Below are positions 1 through 6,637 of a stretch of 12,165 nucleotides of DNA, piece by piece (the first letter of the stretch is position 1; each line of letters starts with the position of its first letter). The notes under the pieces are model-generated. The model did not search any database, was not told the DNA's origin, and saw nothing but the letters and a program-made list of their open reading frames with translations. Made by a program: the position numbers and the translations under genes. This stretch comes from DASXTB01 sp036505615 (GTDB taxonomy: Bacteria > Acidobacteriota > UBA6911 > JACQSX01), in contig DASXTB010000029.1 of the NCBI GenBank assembly GCA_036505615.1, forward strand, positions 1-12,165, in the 5' to 3' direction.

Positions 1-1
1 T

Positions 2-601
2 CGATTGAAGACCGATTATTCGATGACGTTGTACAGCTATTATGACGAGCCAGTGCGTCTGATCGACTTCACGGGCGATACGCAATTCTTGGAGAATGCT
101 CTGCGGAAACTTCAGCCTGGCAAGCGGGGAGAAATTACACAACGCGAGGCCCGGGCTTCGATCGCACTGGATCGGGGAATTGAACTGCTGAAAAATCGAG
201 ATGAGAAGCGTAAGATCCTCGTGCTCTTTACCTATGTGATGGATATGGCCACGTCGCAGGCGCTGGAATCCATCGCCCGGCGGCTGGAGCGCCATAACAT
301 CCAGCTTTACGTGATTTCCTTTGGCCCCCGCAGCGCCACCGGTCCCGGTTTCACGCCTCAGGAGCGCCTCAACTCGTATTGGTTCAAAAAGCTTACCGAC
401 AGCCCGGGCGGTGCTTTTTATCTTACCGATTTGTATCGCGAAGATCTCCGGGAGCTGGCTTTTGAAATTGCCAGCCGGTGGAATGCCACGCTGACTGTAG
501 CATTTGAGTCGCCACAAGACCTGTCGGGAAAGCCCCTGCGCATCGAGGTCGGCAGGCCGCACGCCAAAGTGTTTACCCGGAGCAGGGCGCCCTTCAAGTG
601 A
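2..601 (+). CDS. VWFA-domain protein, C-terminal part (5' end outside window)
   Basis: The reading frame is open to the left edge, so the true start lies outside the window; the TTG at position 5 is only the first possible start codon seen. The visible 198 residues resemble the C-terminal two thirds of the VWFA-related proteins that are numerous in Acidobacteria (TIGR03436-like). A YSYYDEPVRLI strand and a helix are followed by a hydrophobic strand KILVLFTYVMD (residues 70-80), where the usual family has a 'DGxD'-type ending. Then come a second Rossmann-like strand IQLYVISFGP (99-108) and the 'GGAFYLTDL...EDLRELAFEIASRW' end, a typical family signature with substitutions. The closing segment looks like the beta-rich tail of these proteins. 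The MIDAS residues would sit in the missing N-terminal part, so metal binding cannot be judged. These proteins are usually exported; their function is unknown. Family call fairly sure, role unknown. Confidence 0.75.
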   Translation, partial: RLKTDYSMTLYSYYDEPVRLIDFTGDTQFLENALRKLQPGKRGEITQREARASIALDRGIELLKNRDEKRKILVLFTYVMDMATSQALESIARRLERHNIQLYVISFGPRSATGPGFTPQERLNSYWFKKLTDSPGGAFYLTDLYREDLRELAFEIASRWNATLTVAFESPQDLSGKPLRIEVGRPHAKVFTRSRAPFK

Positions 602-880
602 ACAGGGGTATGAATTAACAGTGAACGGTACGCAGTATCTCCGATGATCAGTACTGGGAAGGAAATTGTTTGCTCGAGATCAACCGAGCGCCGATAAGTC
701 AAAGCTAGTCGGTTTCCAGTCGCGTTTCAAAAACCCCTCTCAAGTCGCGGCTATAAATGGCTGATCCCTTGCTGATTTCTGACCCCAGTGGTGATTGTTT
801 CAAAAACACATCATTTCGGATCATTGTCCGATAGGCCGACCATCCAACCAGAGGAACTTTGTGGTCGCCAATTGCGTACC

Positions 881-2032
881 ATGAGCATGCGCCTGTTAAT
901 CCTTCTCGGAGCTGCTTCCCTTTGCTTATGTCCTACCATTGCTCAACCGCACAACCAGTTGGCAGCCAAACCCGCTCCCTGGCCACCACAGCTCGAGATG
1001 CGCGTGCCATTCGAGCCTACAGCATTCCCAAGCGGACCGCATTTCTATGTCGTGTACGAGTTGCATCTGACGAACTTCGGGACAACTCCTCTTTCCCTGA
1101 GTCGTATTGAGGTGCTCGACGCAGATGCGGAAGCTGCCCAACCGATTGCGACCTTCGAGGCTGAGCAACTCGACGCCATGTTGCAGCCTCTGGGCGGCAA
1201 GACCCTTTCTGCTCCCAAAGAAAGGCTCGTAATCGCCGATGGCCAGACCGCCATCGCTTTTATGTCAGTAGCATTCGACCGCAGCTCACATATTCCCGAC
1301 AAACTGTTTCATCAAGTGAGCACGGTCGACTCAGCAGTGAAAGGTGCGGTCATCGCGACACATCGCACGGAGTTGCACGTGCTCGGGCCGCCGGTAGAAG
1401 GAGCAAACTGGCTTGCAGAGGATGGGCCCAGTAATGATCGGAACAATCATCATCGGCGCGGAGTTGTCATTCTTGATGGGCGGGCGGTGGACTCACGACG
1501 CTATGCGATCGACTGGAAGCAGATGGGGGAGGGTACGTCATTTTCTGGCGATGCGCGGGACGTGCGCTCCTATTATTCCTATGGGAAAACAGTGCTGGCG
1601 GTGGCCAACGGCCGTGTTGTCACGGCAAGAGATGGCCTCCCCAACAACATCCCCGGACACGGCGAATCGTTCCACCCTGCTGTGCCGATTACGTTGGAAA
1701 CAGTTGCGGGAAACACAATCACGCTCGACCTGGGTGGCGGTCAGTTTGCATATTACATGCATCTGCAACCGGGAAGTTTGCGCGTGAAGGTAGGAGACCG
1801 CGTGCGGCGCGGCCAGGTGGTGGCGCGGATTGGCGCCTCCGGCGATGCCCGCGAGCCGCATCTGCATTTCGAAGTCACCACTTCGTCGAAGCTGCTCGCT
1901 GGCGAGGGCGTGCCCTACCTCATCGACCGGTACCGTTGCAAGAGCGCGAAGGAAGGGCCCATGGAACTTCGCATACGCGAATTGCCTCTAGATAAGAGCG
2001 TCGTCGTATTCGGGGAAGACCACGGCAAATGA
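881..2032 (+). CDS. Secreted M23 family (LytM-type) metallopeptidase
   Basis: The product is a putative zinc peptidase of the peptidoglycan-hydrolase M23 family. I chose the ATG at 881 because a signal peptide follows at once (MSMRLLILLGAASLCLCPTIAQP). The frame can be extended to a GTG at 788, but that would put 31 polar residues before the signal. No good Shine-Dalgarno is seen for either start. Counting from 881, residues about 30-170 form a beta-rich domain of unknown function. The peptidase domain follows: candidate first zinc ligands are H190/H191 and D211 in RRYAIDW, then the YMHL motif (H294), then a biotinyl-lipoyl-like turn (VKVGDRVRRGQVVARIG), then the HLHFE motif (H327, H329). The set of metal and catalytic residues therefore appears complete, so an active enzyme in the periplasm or outside is likely. 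It could act on peptidoglycan or another peptide. The gene stands alone, with no operon partner visible. The cysteines in the signal do not form a lipobox. Confidence 0.85.
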   Translation: MSMRLLILLGAASLCLCPTIAQPHNQLAAKPAPWPPQLEMRVPFEPTAFPSGPHFYVVYELHLTNFGTTPLSLSRIEVLDADAEAAQPIATFEAEQLDAMLQPLGGKTLSAPKERLVIADGQTAIAFMSVAFDRSSHIPDKLFHQVSTVDSAVKGAVIATHRTELHVLGPPVEGANWLAEDGPSNDRNNHHRRGVVILDGRAVDSRRYAIDWKQMGEGTSFSGDARDVRSYYSYGKTVLAVANGRVVTARDGLPNNIPGHGESFHPAVPITLETVAGNTITLDLGGGQFAYYMHLQPGSLRVKVGDRVRRGQVVARIGASGDAREPHLHFEVTTSSKLLAGEGVPYLIDRYRCKSAKEGPMELRIRELPLDKSVVVFGEDHGK

Positions 2033-2490
2033 AGGTGAAGAGCGCCCTAACGATAGCGCGATTCTGGTCGTGTAACGCCCTTATCGGAAACTAGCCTAAC
2101 CTTCACTATTGCTGTGCCGAAATGACATATTTTTGGAACAGCGAGACTGCCCCATTCAAGGCTTCGTCGAGGACTCTCAAGGAATGGTTTTTTGGAACGC
2201 TCTGCCTTGCAGACTCGAAGAGGGTGATGTTTTTGCAGTGGTCGCCATTGGGTGTGCTGCCCTGGCCTAACTGATTCTTGCCCCAAGGGTCGCAAAGCCC
2301 GGAAATCGCATCAGACAAAGCTCAGCAAACGACCTCACCCGGCCTGGACGAATCAGAAAAACGGTATCCGTTCAAATCAATATTCAAATCCGGCTGGCAC
2401 TTATGCTTCGTGTGTGTGACAGGCAGCAATCTTTTCGTGAGTCAATCTTCTTTTCGTGTGAATCTTCTTGGTCGGCATCAATCTTCTTTC
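2033..2490. other. Intergenic stretch without a convincing gene
   Basis: Between the M23 peptidase and the minus-strand cluster no reading frame with family resemblance was recognised. A minus-strand frame of about 70 codons (2106-2318, TTG start) is open but has no ribosome binding site and resembles nothing I know. The right end of the stretch holds the AATCTTC repeat tract annotated separately. No clear terminator was seen for the M23 gene. Confidence 0.5.
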
Positions 2491-2503
2491 TCAATCTTCT
2501 TTC
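2428..2503. repeat. Short imperfect repeats of TCAATCTTCTTT
   Basis: Five imperfect copies of a TCAATCTTCTTT-like unit lie at 2428-2441, 2442-2458, 2459-2471, 2478-2490 and 2491-2503. The last two are identical over 13 nt (TCAATCTTCTTTC). On the minus strand the unit reads as AAGAAGATTGA. The rightmost copy contains the stop codon of the frameshifted gene at 2491-2881, so the tract looks like repeated duplication of that gene's tail. Confidence 0.7.
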
Positions 2504-2881
2504 TTGTTAGGCTTCCCATAAGCAGCCAGGGCCGCCACGTCTGTGATAATCCGCGTCGGCGTCCTTCTGGAAAGAGAAGTCTCTGGATATACGCCTCCCA
2601 GTAGTCGTGCGTTTTTGCTCCTGTTGAACAGTCGAATCACCGCGGACTTCGTCCATCTCTTCTTGAAAGTGAGCGGCGAGATGATCATTTACATGAAATA
2701 CCCAGCCCTCGCCTGTCGCGTCCACCACGTCCAGAACTTCGTCGCCCTGGAACTCCAGCCGCTCGACCTGACGTTGAAGGGCGGCGGGAGACTGGGCAGA
2801 GATTAGCTCATCGCCAAAAGGGCAGACGACTGGAAATCGGGGTCGTCTGAACGCGTACTGGACCTTGCCGCTGAGCTTCAA
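2491..2881 (-). pseudogene. Small conserved-looking protein split by a frameshift
   Basis: Two overlapping minus-strand frames read as one broken protein of about 130 residues. The first starts at a TTG at 2881 (a GGGAGG lies about 12 nt upstream) and runs through a natural-looking sequence, ...ALQRQVERLEFQGDEVLDVV..., to GEGWVFHVNDHL near 2680. After that it degenerates into low-quality sequence (EEQKRTTTGRR...). The neighbouring frame takes over at about 2688 with ISPLTFKKRWTKSAVIRLFN and ends naturally at the TGA at 2491. The switch lies in roughly 2675-2690, and the shift corresponds to one extra or two missing bases. Function unknown; I do not recognise a named domain. It lies 24 nt downstream of the dehydrogenase gene on the same strand and was probably the last gene of that transcript. 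A sequencing error cannot be excluded. Confidence 0.55.
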
Positions 2882-2905
2882 TCTCGATCCATGCCTCCCT
2901 TCGAA

Positions 2906-3724
2906 CTAGGCAGGAACTTGCAGCGCCAAAGGAAAGTCCGGGTTCATCAGGGAGCTGCCACCGTCGACGGAGATGGTTTGCCCCGTGAGGAAGCCCGCTT
3001 CTTCACTGCATAGCAAGGCGCAAACATTAGCGATGTCCGCCGGCGTGCTCAGCCTTCGCATGGGCGTCCAACCGGCCTCCGCCCAGTTCTTCAGGGCATC
3101 CTGCACTGCTTGAGGCGTCTGTCCCAGAACGGTCGTTTCATCGCAGCAGCCGGGGCTGACCGTATTCACGGTAATGCCATGGCGGCCTAGGGCAACGGCA
3201 AAATACCTGCCTATACTGTCGAGGGCGGCCTTGGCCGGTCCCATGCCCACCCACGCTTGCCAGCCGCCGGTCCGCCCGCCTGGCGTGTACGAAAGCGCTA
3301 GGATCCTTCCGCCTCGGGTCATGTACTGGGCCGCGGTCCTTGCGCAGATAAAGAATGCTCGCGCCTGGGTATCGAAGGCGAGTTGCCATTTGGCAAGCGG
3401 AACCTCTGTCGACCACGTGTGCTCATAAATTTCATCCAGCGGGGGGATCACGCTCTGAATGAAGATGTCGCAGCCACCAAGCTTTTTCGCGGCTTCCTTG
3501 ACGACATTCTCGGCCACACTTGGGTCGGATACGTCGCCTTGCACGAGAACACCGGTGGCGCCGGCCTTCCTGAGCTGGGACACCGTGGTCTCTGCCTCAT
3601 CCTTTCGTGTACGATAGTGGACTGCGATCTTTTGCACACCCTCTTTTGCCAGCTTCACCGCAATGCCGCGTCCGATGCCCCGGGAACTCCCGGTGATGAG
3701 GGCTGTGTTGAATGGTATCTTCAT
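2906..3724 (-). CDS. Short-chain dehydrogenase/reductase, FabI/FabL (enoyl-ACP reductase)-like
   Basis: This is a complete 272-residue Rossmann-fold oxidoreductase of usual family length. The dinucleotide-binding motif TGSSRGIG is at residues 11-18 and the adenine-contact GDVSD at 63-67. The C-terminal LTGQTISVDGG (246-256) is typical of the family. K165 in MGPAKAALDSIGRYFA aligns with the catalytic lysine, but the classical tyrosine four residues before it is M161. In FabI/FabL enoyl reductases the tyrosine sits seven residues before the lysine, and that place holds W158. A tyrosine is present at Y146 (LSYTPGG). The GMGPAKAALDS...RY style is closest to FabI/FabL. The substrate is therefore unknown; an enoyl-thioester or related carbonyl reduction is only a guess. 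The start ATG is supported by a GGAGG seven nt upstream. It follows the thioredoxin-like gene by 31 nt on the same strand, so co-transcription is likely. Confidence 0.85.
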   Translation of the reverse strand: MKIPFNTALITGSSRGIGRGIAVKLAKEGVQKIAVHYRTRKDEAETTVSQLRKAGATGVLVQGDVSDPSVAENVVKEAAKKLGGCDIFIQSVIPPLDEIYEHTWSTEVPLAKWQLAFDTQARAFFICARTAAQYMTRGGRILALSYTPGGRTGGWQAWVGMGPAKAALDSIGRYFAVALGRHGITVNTVSPGCCDETTVLGQTPQAVQDALKNWAEAGWTPMRRLSTPADIANVCALLCSEEAGFLTGQTISVDGGSSLMNPDFPLALQVPA

Positions 3725-3731
3725 GTACTTT

Positions 3732-3736
3732 CCTCC
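3732..3736 (-). promoter_or_regulatory. Ribosome binding site of the short-chain dehydrogenase
   Basis: The minus strand reads GGAGG followed by AAAGTAC and the ATG at 3724. Core and spacing (7 nt) are close to ideal, and the site fixes the start of the dehydrogenase. Confidence 0.8.
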
Positions 3737-3755
3737 ATTTGATCAGTACATTAAT

Positions 3756-4511
3756 TCATTCTCTTTCGGAGATTAGTCGCTGGATCATCTTCTCCATTTC
3801 GAAGAAGGCCTGCCGGGAGTTTTTGCTTGCACCGCTGATGTTGTATTCGCCTCCTGGATGGATGAAGCGGATCACTCCTTTTCTATCGATTAGAAAACTT
3901 ACTGAAGTAAAGTCCGGATGCAAAACGCGCTTTAGCCAAAATGCGTTTAGCGTCGACCAATCGTTATCCAGAGCCACTGGAAATTCAAACCCAAAATCGC
4001 GGACGTATTTTCGCACCTGGTCTACAGAATGATGCTCGGGGAAAGGCTTGGGCGTATACATCCCGACCACTACGAATCCCTTGGCCTTGTATTTTGAATA
4101 GAAGTAGTTGAGCGAAGGTGCCGTGGCGCTGCACATGGGACAAGTGGATTCCATAAAGAATCGGAGCAATACAACCTTGCCCCTGAGATCGGAAAGATTC
4201 AGCGGCTTTGAGTTGATCCAGTCGCGATTGTTCCATTCGGGCGCGCGAGATCCAATCAGCGAGTGCCAATCCGAAGCGCGTGACCCGATGGCAATCGTTG
4301 TGGGGAATCCAACGGAGGACGCTGCCAGGAAAAGCAGCAGCAGGCGATGCCGAAGAATTTCGATCCTGCTAAGTGTGCTCTTTCCGGGGCACGGGCCAAT
4401 CTTTCTCTCAGATTTCGGAACCGGCCCAGAAAAACTCAGAATCTGCCCCAATGCCTCGACGGCAGCCACCATCGTCAGGACGGAGAGAGCGATTCCCATC
4501 AGTCTTGTCAT
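3756..4511 (-). CDS. Membrane-anchored TlpA/peroxiredoxin-like thioredoxin-fold protein
   Basis: The C-terminal two thirds form a redoxin domain. IGSRAPEWNN and LNLSDLRGKVVLLRFFMESTCPMCSATAPSL are interrupted versions of the family motifs, with the redox pair in CPMC. They are followed by the GFVVVGMYTPKP strand, a long helix, and SFLIDRKGVIRFIHPGG near the end. Two hydrophobic segments precede the domain (about residues 6-27 and 55-75 from this start), suggesting a membrane anchor or signal with the redoxin outside the cytoplasm. The likely role is thiol-disulfide exchange on exported proteins; the partner is unknown. The frame can be extended to an ATG at 4622 or a TTG at 4631, but the added codons run through an attC-like sequence. 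I therefore prefer the ATG at 4511, although no good Shine-Dalgarno supports any of these starts. The gene lies 31 nt upstream of the dehydrogenase. The N-terminus is the uncertain part. Confidence 0.7.
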   Translation of the reverse strand: MTRLMGIALSVLTMVAAVEALGQILSFSGPVPKSERKIGPCPGKSTLSRIEILRHRLLLLFLAASSVGFPTTIAIGSRASDWHSLIGSRAPEWNNRDWINSKPLNLSDLRGKVVLLRFFMESTCPMCSATAPSLNYFYSKYKAKGFVVVGMYTPKPFPEHHSVDQVRKYVRDFGFEFPVALDNDWSTLNAFWLKRVLHPDFTSVSFLIDRKGVIRFIHPGGEYNISGASKNSRQAFFEMEKMIQRLISERE

Positions 4512-4586
4512 CTTCTTGCCCGTTAGCCTAGCCGGATTCGCGACGGATGCACCCCATTCTTTGAAACTATCGAACCAAACTCTGGT

Positions 4587-4610
4587 GTCAGCTTCATCGG
4601 CTTGTTGGGC
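4587..4610 (-). other. attC-like half site (R''-L'' arm) of an integron cassette
   Basis: The minus strand begins with GCCCAAC, a match to the RYYYAAC core of integron recombination sites. It continues AAGCCGATGAAGCTGAC, which lines up with the 5' arm of classical attC sites (pattern AACAAnnCGnTnAAGCyGAC). Translated, it gives PNKPMKLT, a peptide I remember as frequent at the ends of hypothetical proteins, where such sites are mis-translated. A matching GTTRRRY partner arm was not found within about 130 nt, so the site would be incomplete or decayed. The nearby integrase remnant makes the reading more credible, but it remains an inference. Confidence 0.4.
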
Positions 4611-4719
4611 GGCTTCGTCCATGATGTCCAACCGTCTTTTCGGCCGCCTGACGCATACGCTCCCGCCAAGCTATAGCAGTGCTTCGAGGATCGTCGGCGT
4701 ACATGATCGCGGCAACTAC

Positions 4720-4915
4720 CGCGACCAATCAAGACACATGAGCCGCCAAACGGCGCAAGCCTATGTCTACCGGATCAAACGCTTTATCCTCCGTCATGTC
4801 AAGAGACATCCCTCCGATCTGGGATATGGAGAAATCTCCGCTTTTTTGTCCCATGTGACTGTCGACCAGCGGGTGGCCGCTTCCCCAAGATCAGGCCCTC
4901 AACGCTCCGGTTTTC
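4720..4915 (+). pseudogene. N-terminal remnant of an IntI-like tyrosine recombinase (integron integrase)
   Basis: About 65 residues resemble the SAM-like DNA-binding N-terminal domain of integron integrases. The run around HMSRQTAQAYVYRIKRFI, KRHPSDLG and ISAFLSHVTVDQRVAAS parallels the IntI pattern 'YSxRTExAYVxWIxRFIxFHxKRHPxxMGxxEVxAFLxHLAVxxxVAAST'. After VAAS (ending at 4884) the match continues one frame over as QDQALNAPVFL from 4886, so two bases appear to be missing. The similarity stops at about 4915 and the whole catalytic domain (R...HxxR...Y) is gone. A start could be the ATG at 4738, but intact IntI proteins extend further upstream. The frame is also open far to the left, antisense to the thioredoxin-like gene; that part is not integrase. 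It is divergent from the minus-strand cluster, as intI is from its cassettes. Confidence 0.65.
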
Positions 4916-4921
4916 CTTAAG

Positions 4922-5041
4922 AGGCGATCTCGGGTAGGCGATCTCGTGCCTCTCACCATTGGCTGGGGTAGGCGATCTCTCACCATTGGCTGGTGTAAAG
5001 GGGTAGGCGATCTCGTGCCTCTCACCATTGGCTGGTGTAAA
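4922..5041 (+). repeat. Tandem repeat, 34/35-nt period, three copies plus a partial one
   Basis: A partial copy AGGCGATCTCG lies at 4922-4932. Full copies beginning GGTAGGCGATCTCGTGCC and ending TCACCATTGGCTGG lie at 4933-4966 and 5002-5035. The copy between them (4967-4993) lacks the 7 nt GTGCCTC and is followed by TGTAAA, as is the last copy. The period is 34 then 35 nt. The array begins where integrase similarity ends. It stays open in the shifted integrase frame to a TAA at 5117-5119, giving repeated PLTIGW peptides, but I do not think it is translated. Confidence 0.85.
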
Positions 5042-5531
5042 TATCTACGAGGGTTGGATTCTCAGAACATGGGCGACCGTTTTCCGACCGGTTTTCCGGT
5101 AAAAAGAGATTACTGTTAACTAATCACGCCCGCATGGCACAATCGATCACCGCATGGGATTCTTTCACGGCCAGTGGTTTCTGGGGGCGGTTGGGATGAA
5201 TCGACTAAAGTCCGAACGCTTAGGATTGTCGGTCGGTTTTCAGGTAAGATGGCTGCGAAAATAGTCGGTTGATAGTGCTAAACCCGCATTGGCAAAGGAA
5301 TCTCACAGGCGTTTGGTGAGATGCATGCGGTTCCATGCGGTTCCATGCCAAGCATGAGAAGCAAAAGGGGGTCAGAATTTTTGACGTTTCAACAAAAAAG
5401 AAACTGTGCCGGTTGGCGGCCCTGGAAGTCAGGTATCTGCTGTTCAGTCCTGAGTATATTTCCCGGCGTGCGTCTAATGCCTGCTGTTTGACGCTTGCGG
5501 CAGAAATTGTGAGTTGCAGCGAGCGACCAAA
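5042..5531. other. Non-coding stretch with small repeats
   Basis: No gene recognised. Small structures are present. A hairpin ATCTCAC/GTGAGAT lies at 5300-5306 and 5316-5322 with a 9-nt loop. A duplicated 10-mer CATGCGGTTC lies at 5324-5333 and 5334-5343, with CATGCC following. A GGGGGTCAGAA motif lies at about 5367-5377. The related strings GACCGGTTTTCCGGTAA (about 5088) and GTCGGTTTTCAGGTAA (about 5231) recur. The open frame at 5335-5535 has no ribosome binding site and no family resemblance. Confidence 0.5.
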
Positions 5532-6035
5532 ATGAAATTGTTTCTGTTGCTTTGTCTAAGTGCGGCTGATTGTTTCCTAGGCCTCAGTACAGTGCTGTTA
5601 GGGATCAGCCATTTCGGTCCCTTACCAGCCCTCCAAGCTGAAGATGCATCGCTGATGCGACCGAGTGACATCGCCTACGCGGATGCCATGAAATTTGTGC
5701 AGTTTCTTCAGGAGCATGAATTCACTGTTCGGAGCGTACACCGTTCCAAGCTAGAAAGTTTCTTCCGAGGCGTAGAAAAGGCGGCGCTTATCAAGACCGA
5801 CAAGGGCATCCTAGAAGTCATTTTTTTCTCTGAGCCGACGGGTGCGGAAAGAATACGTGTCTCCGAGCAGCGAGAGGCGAGCCGATACTTATATTCTTTT
5901 CAGGGACAGCCTAACCCGCAGCCTGGAGATGGAATGGATTCCAATCGGCCACGGTACTTCATCATGCACCTCAGTTGGTTCATCGTAACTAACGATATGG
6001 AACTTTATACCGCACTTAAGAAGGCGTTCTCCTGA
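5532..6035 (+). CDS. Hypothetical exported or membrane-anchored protein
   Basis: The product has 167 residues from the ATG at 5532; an in-frame TTG lies six codons earlier. The N-terminus is strongly hydrophobic (MKLFLLLCLSAADCFLG..., about residues 3-27), consistent with a signal peptide or single anchor, possibly cleaved after ALQA (about residue 36). The remaining about 130 residues form a compact soluble-looking domain with an alternating helix and strand pattern (DAMKFVQFLQEHEFTVRSVHRS, then KAALIKTDKGILEVIFF). The phrase 'FFRGVEKAALIKTDKGILEVIFF' looks like genuine selected protein sequence. No named family recognised and no catalytic motif visible. The Shine-Dalgarno is weak. The gene stands alone between non-coding sequence and the broken hydrolase. 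Confidence 0.6.
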   Translation: MKLFLLLCLSAADCFLGLSTVLLGISHFGPLPALQAEDASLMRPSDIAYADAMKFVQFLQEHEFTVRSVHRSKLESFFRGVEKAALIKTDKGILEVIFFSEPTGAERIRVSEQREASRYLYSFQGQPNPQPGDGMDSNRPRYFIMHLSWFIVTNDMELYTALKKAFS

Positions 6036-6215
6036 CGTTGAGCGGGCGTGCGCTGACAGCCCTGCGTCACGAAAATGGAGTATGGAAGTGCGGCCGTCCG
6101 CTCAAGTGCGGGTTGCCAACATGAGATCACGCCTGCTTCTTCTACTCTATTCATAGCTTCAGCGGTCGACCCGTAGCGTGCAGCAATTGTGTGCTCCGAC
6201 GAGGAAATTGATCCA

Positions 6216-6637
6216 ATGAGGAAAATATTGCTTTCCCTGCTCCTTTTTTCCTTCACCGTGTTGTTGCAGGCGTTGGCAGCACGTACTTCTCTCGAAGGTT
6301 ATTGGCAGGGCACTCTGGTACGAGAGGGCGCGATACTGAAGGCAGACTTTGACTTTCGCGCCGCCGCGTCTTTTGGGAGAGGGTCAATGTTCCTGTTCTA
6401 TTGATTTATGGAGAGCGAGACATGATTGTCCCCGTGTCACGAAGCGTCACGAAAATCGATTCCGCTCTTCGAAAAGCGAAGAATGATAATTATACGATAG
6501 TGATTCTCCCGCGCGCGGCTCACAACTTCAATATCAGTCCAGAACCGGGAGAGCCGTTCGATTGGCCCCGGGTCGCGCCAGGCTTTCCGGAGCTATTGAC
6601 CGACTGGGTTAACCCGCGCGTAAGGAAAGCAAGGTAA
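6216..6637 (+). pseudogene. Alpha/beta hydrolase reduced to its N- and C-terminal ends
   Basis: Two pieces of an exported alpha/beta hydrolase are joined with the middle missing. The first piece starts at ATG 6216 (GAGG 11 nt upstream) with a signal peptide, MRKILLSLLLFSFTVLLQA. It continues with SLEGYWQGTLVREGAILKADFDF, the start of the N-terminal domain seen in some secreted hydrolases, and loses sense near 6360, ending at TGA-like noise before 6404. The second piece lies in another frame from about 6370: FWERVNVPVLLIYGERDMIVP, carrying the late catalytic aspartate (GERD), and PRAAHNF with the catalytic histidine, ending at TAA 6637. The nucleophile elbow (GxSxG) and the core of the fold are absent, so a deletion with frame change removed perhaps several hundred residues. 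The size estimate is inference. The product is not expected to be active. Confidence 0.7.

Noticed and set aside
788..880. GTG start of the M23 peptidase at 788
   Set aside because: It would place 31 mostly polar residues before a clear signal peptide.
2106..2318. Minus-strand frame of 70 codons
   Set aside because: TTG start, no ribosome binding site, no recognisable family; a remnant is possible but unsupported.
4108..4719. Long plus-strand open frame leading into the integrase remnant
   Set aside because: It is antisense to the redoxin domain and has biased, shadow-like composition; only the last about 65 codons resemble a protein family.
4922..5041. CRISPR array
   Set aside because: Copies abut directly without unique spacers, and no cas gene is near.
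6064..6457. Shared 13-mer GCGTCACGAAAAT at about 6064 and 6445
   Set aside because: Flanks do not match, so it is likely a chance repeat.
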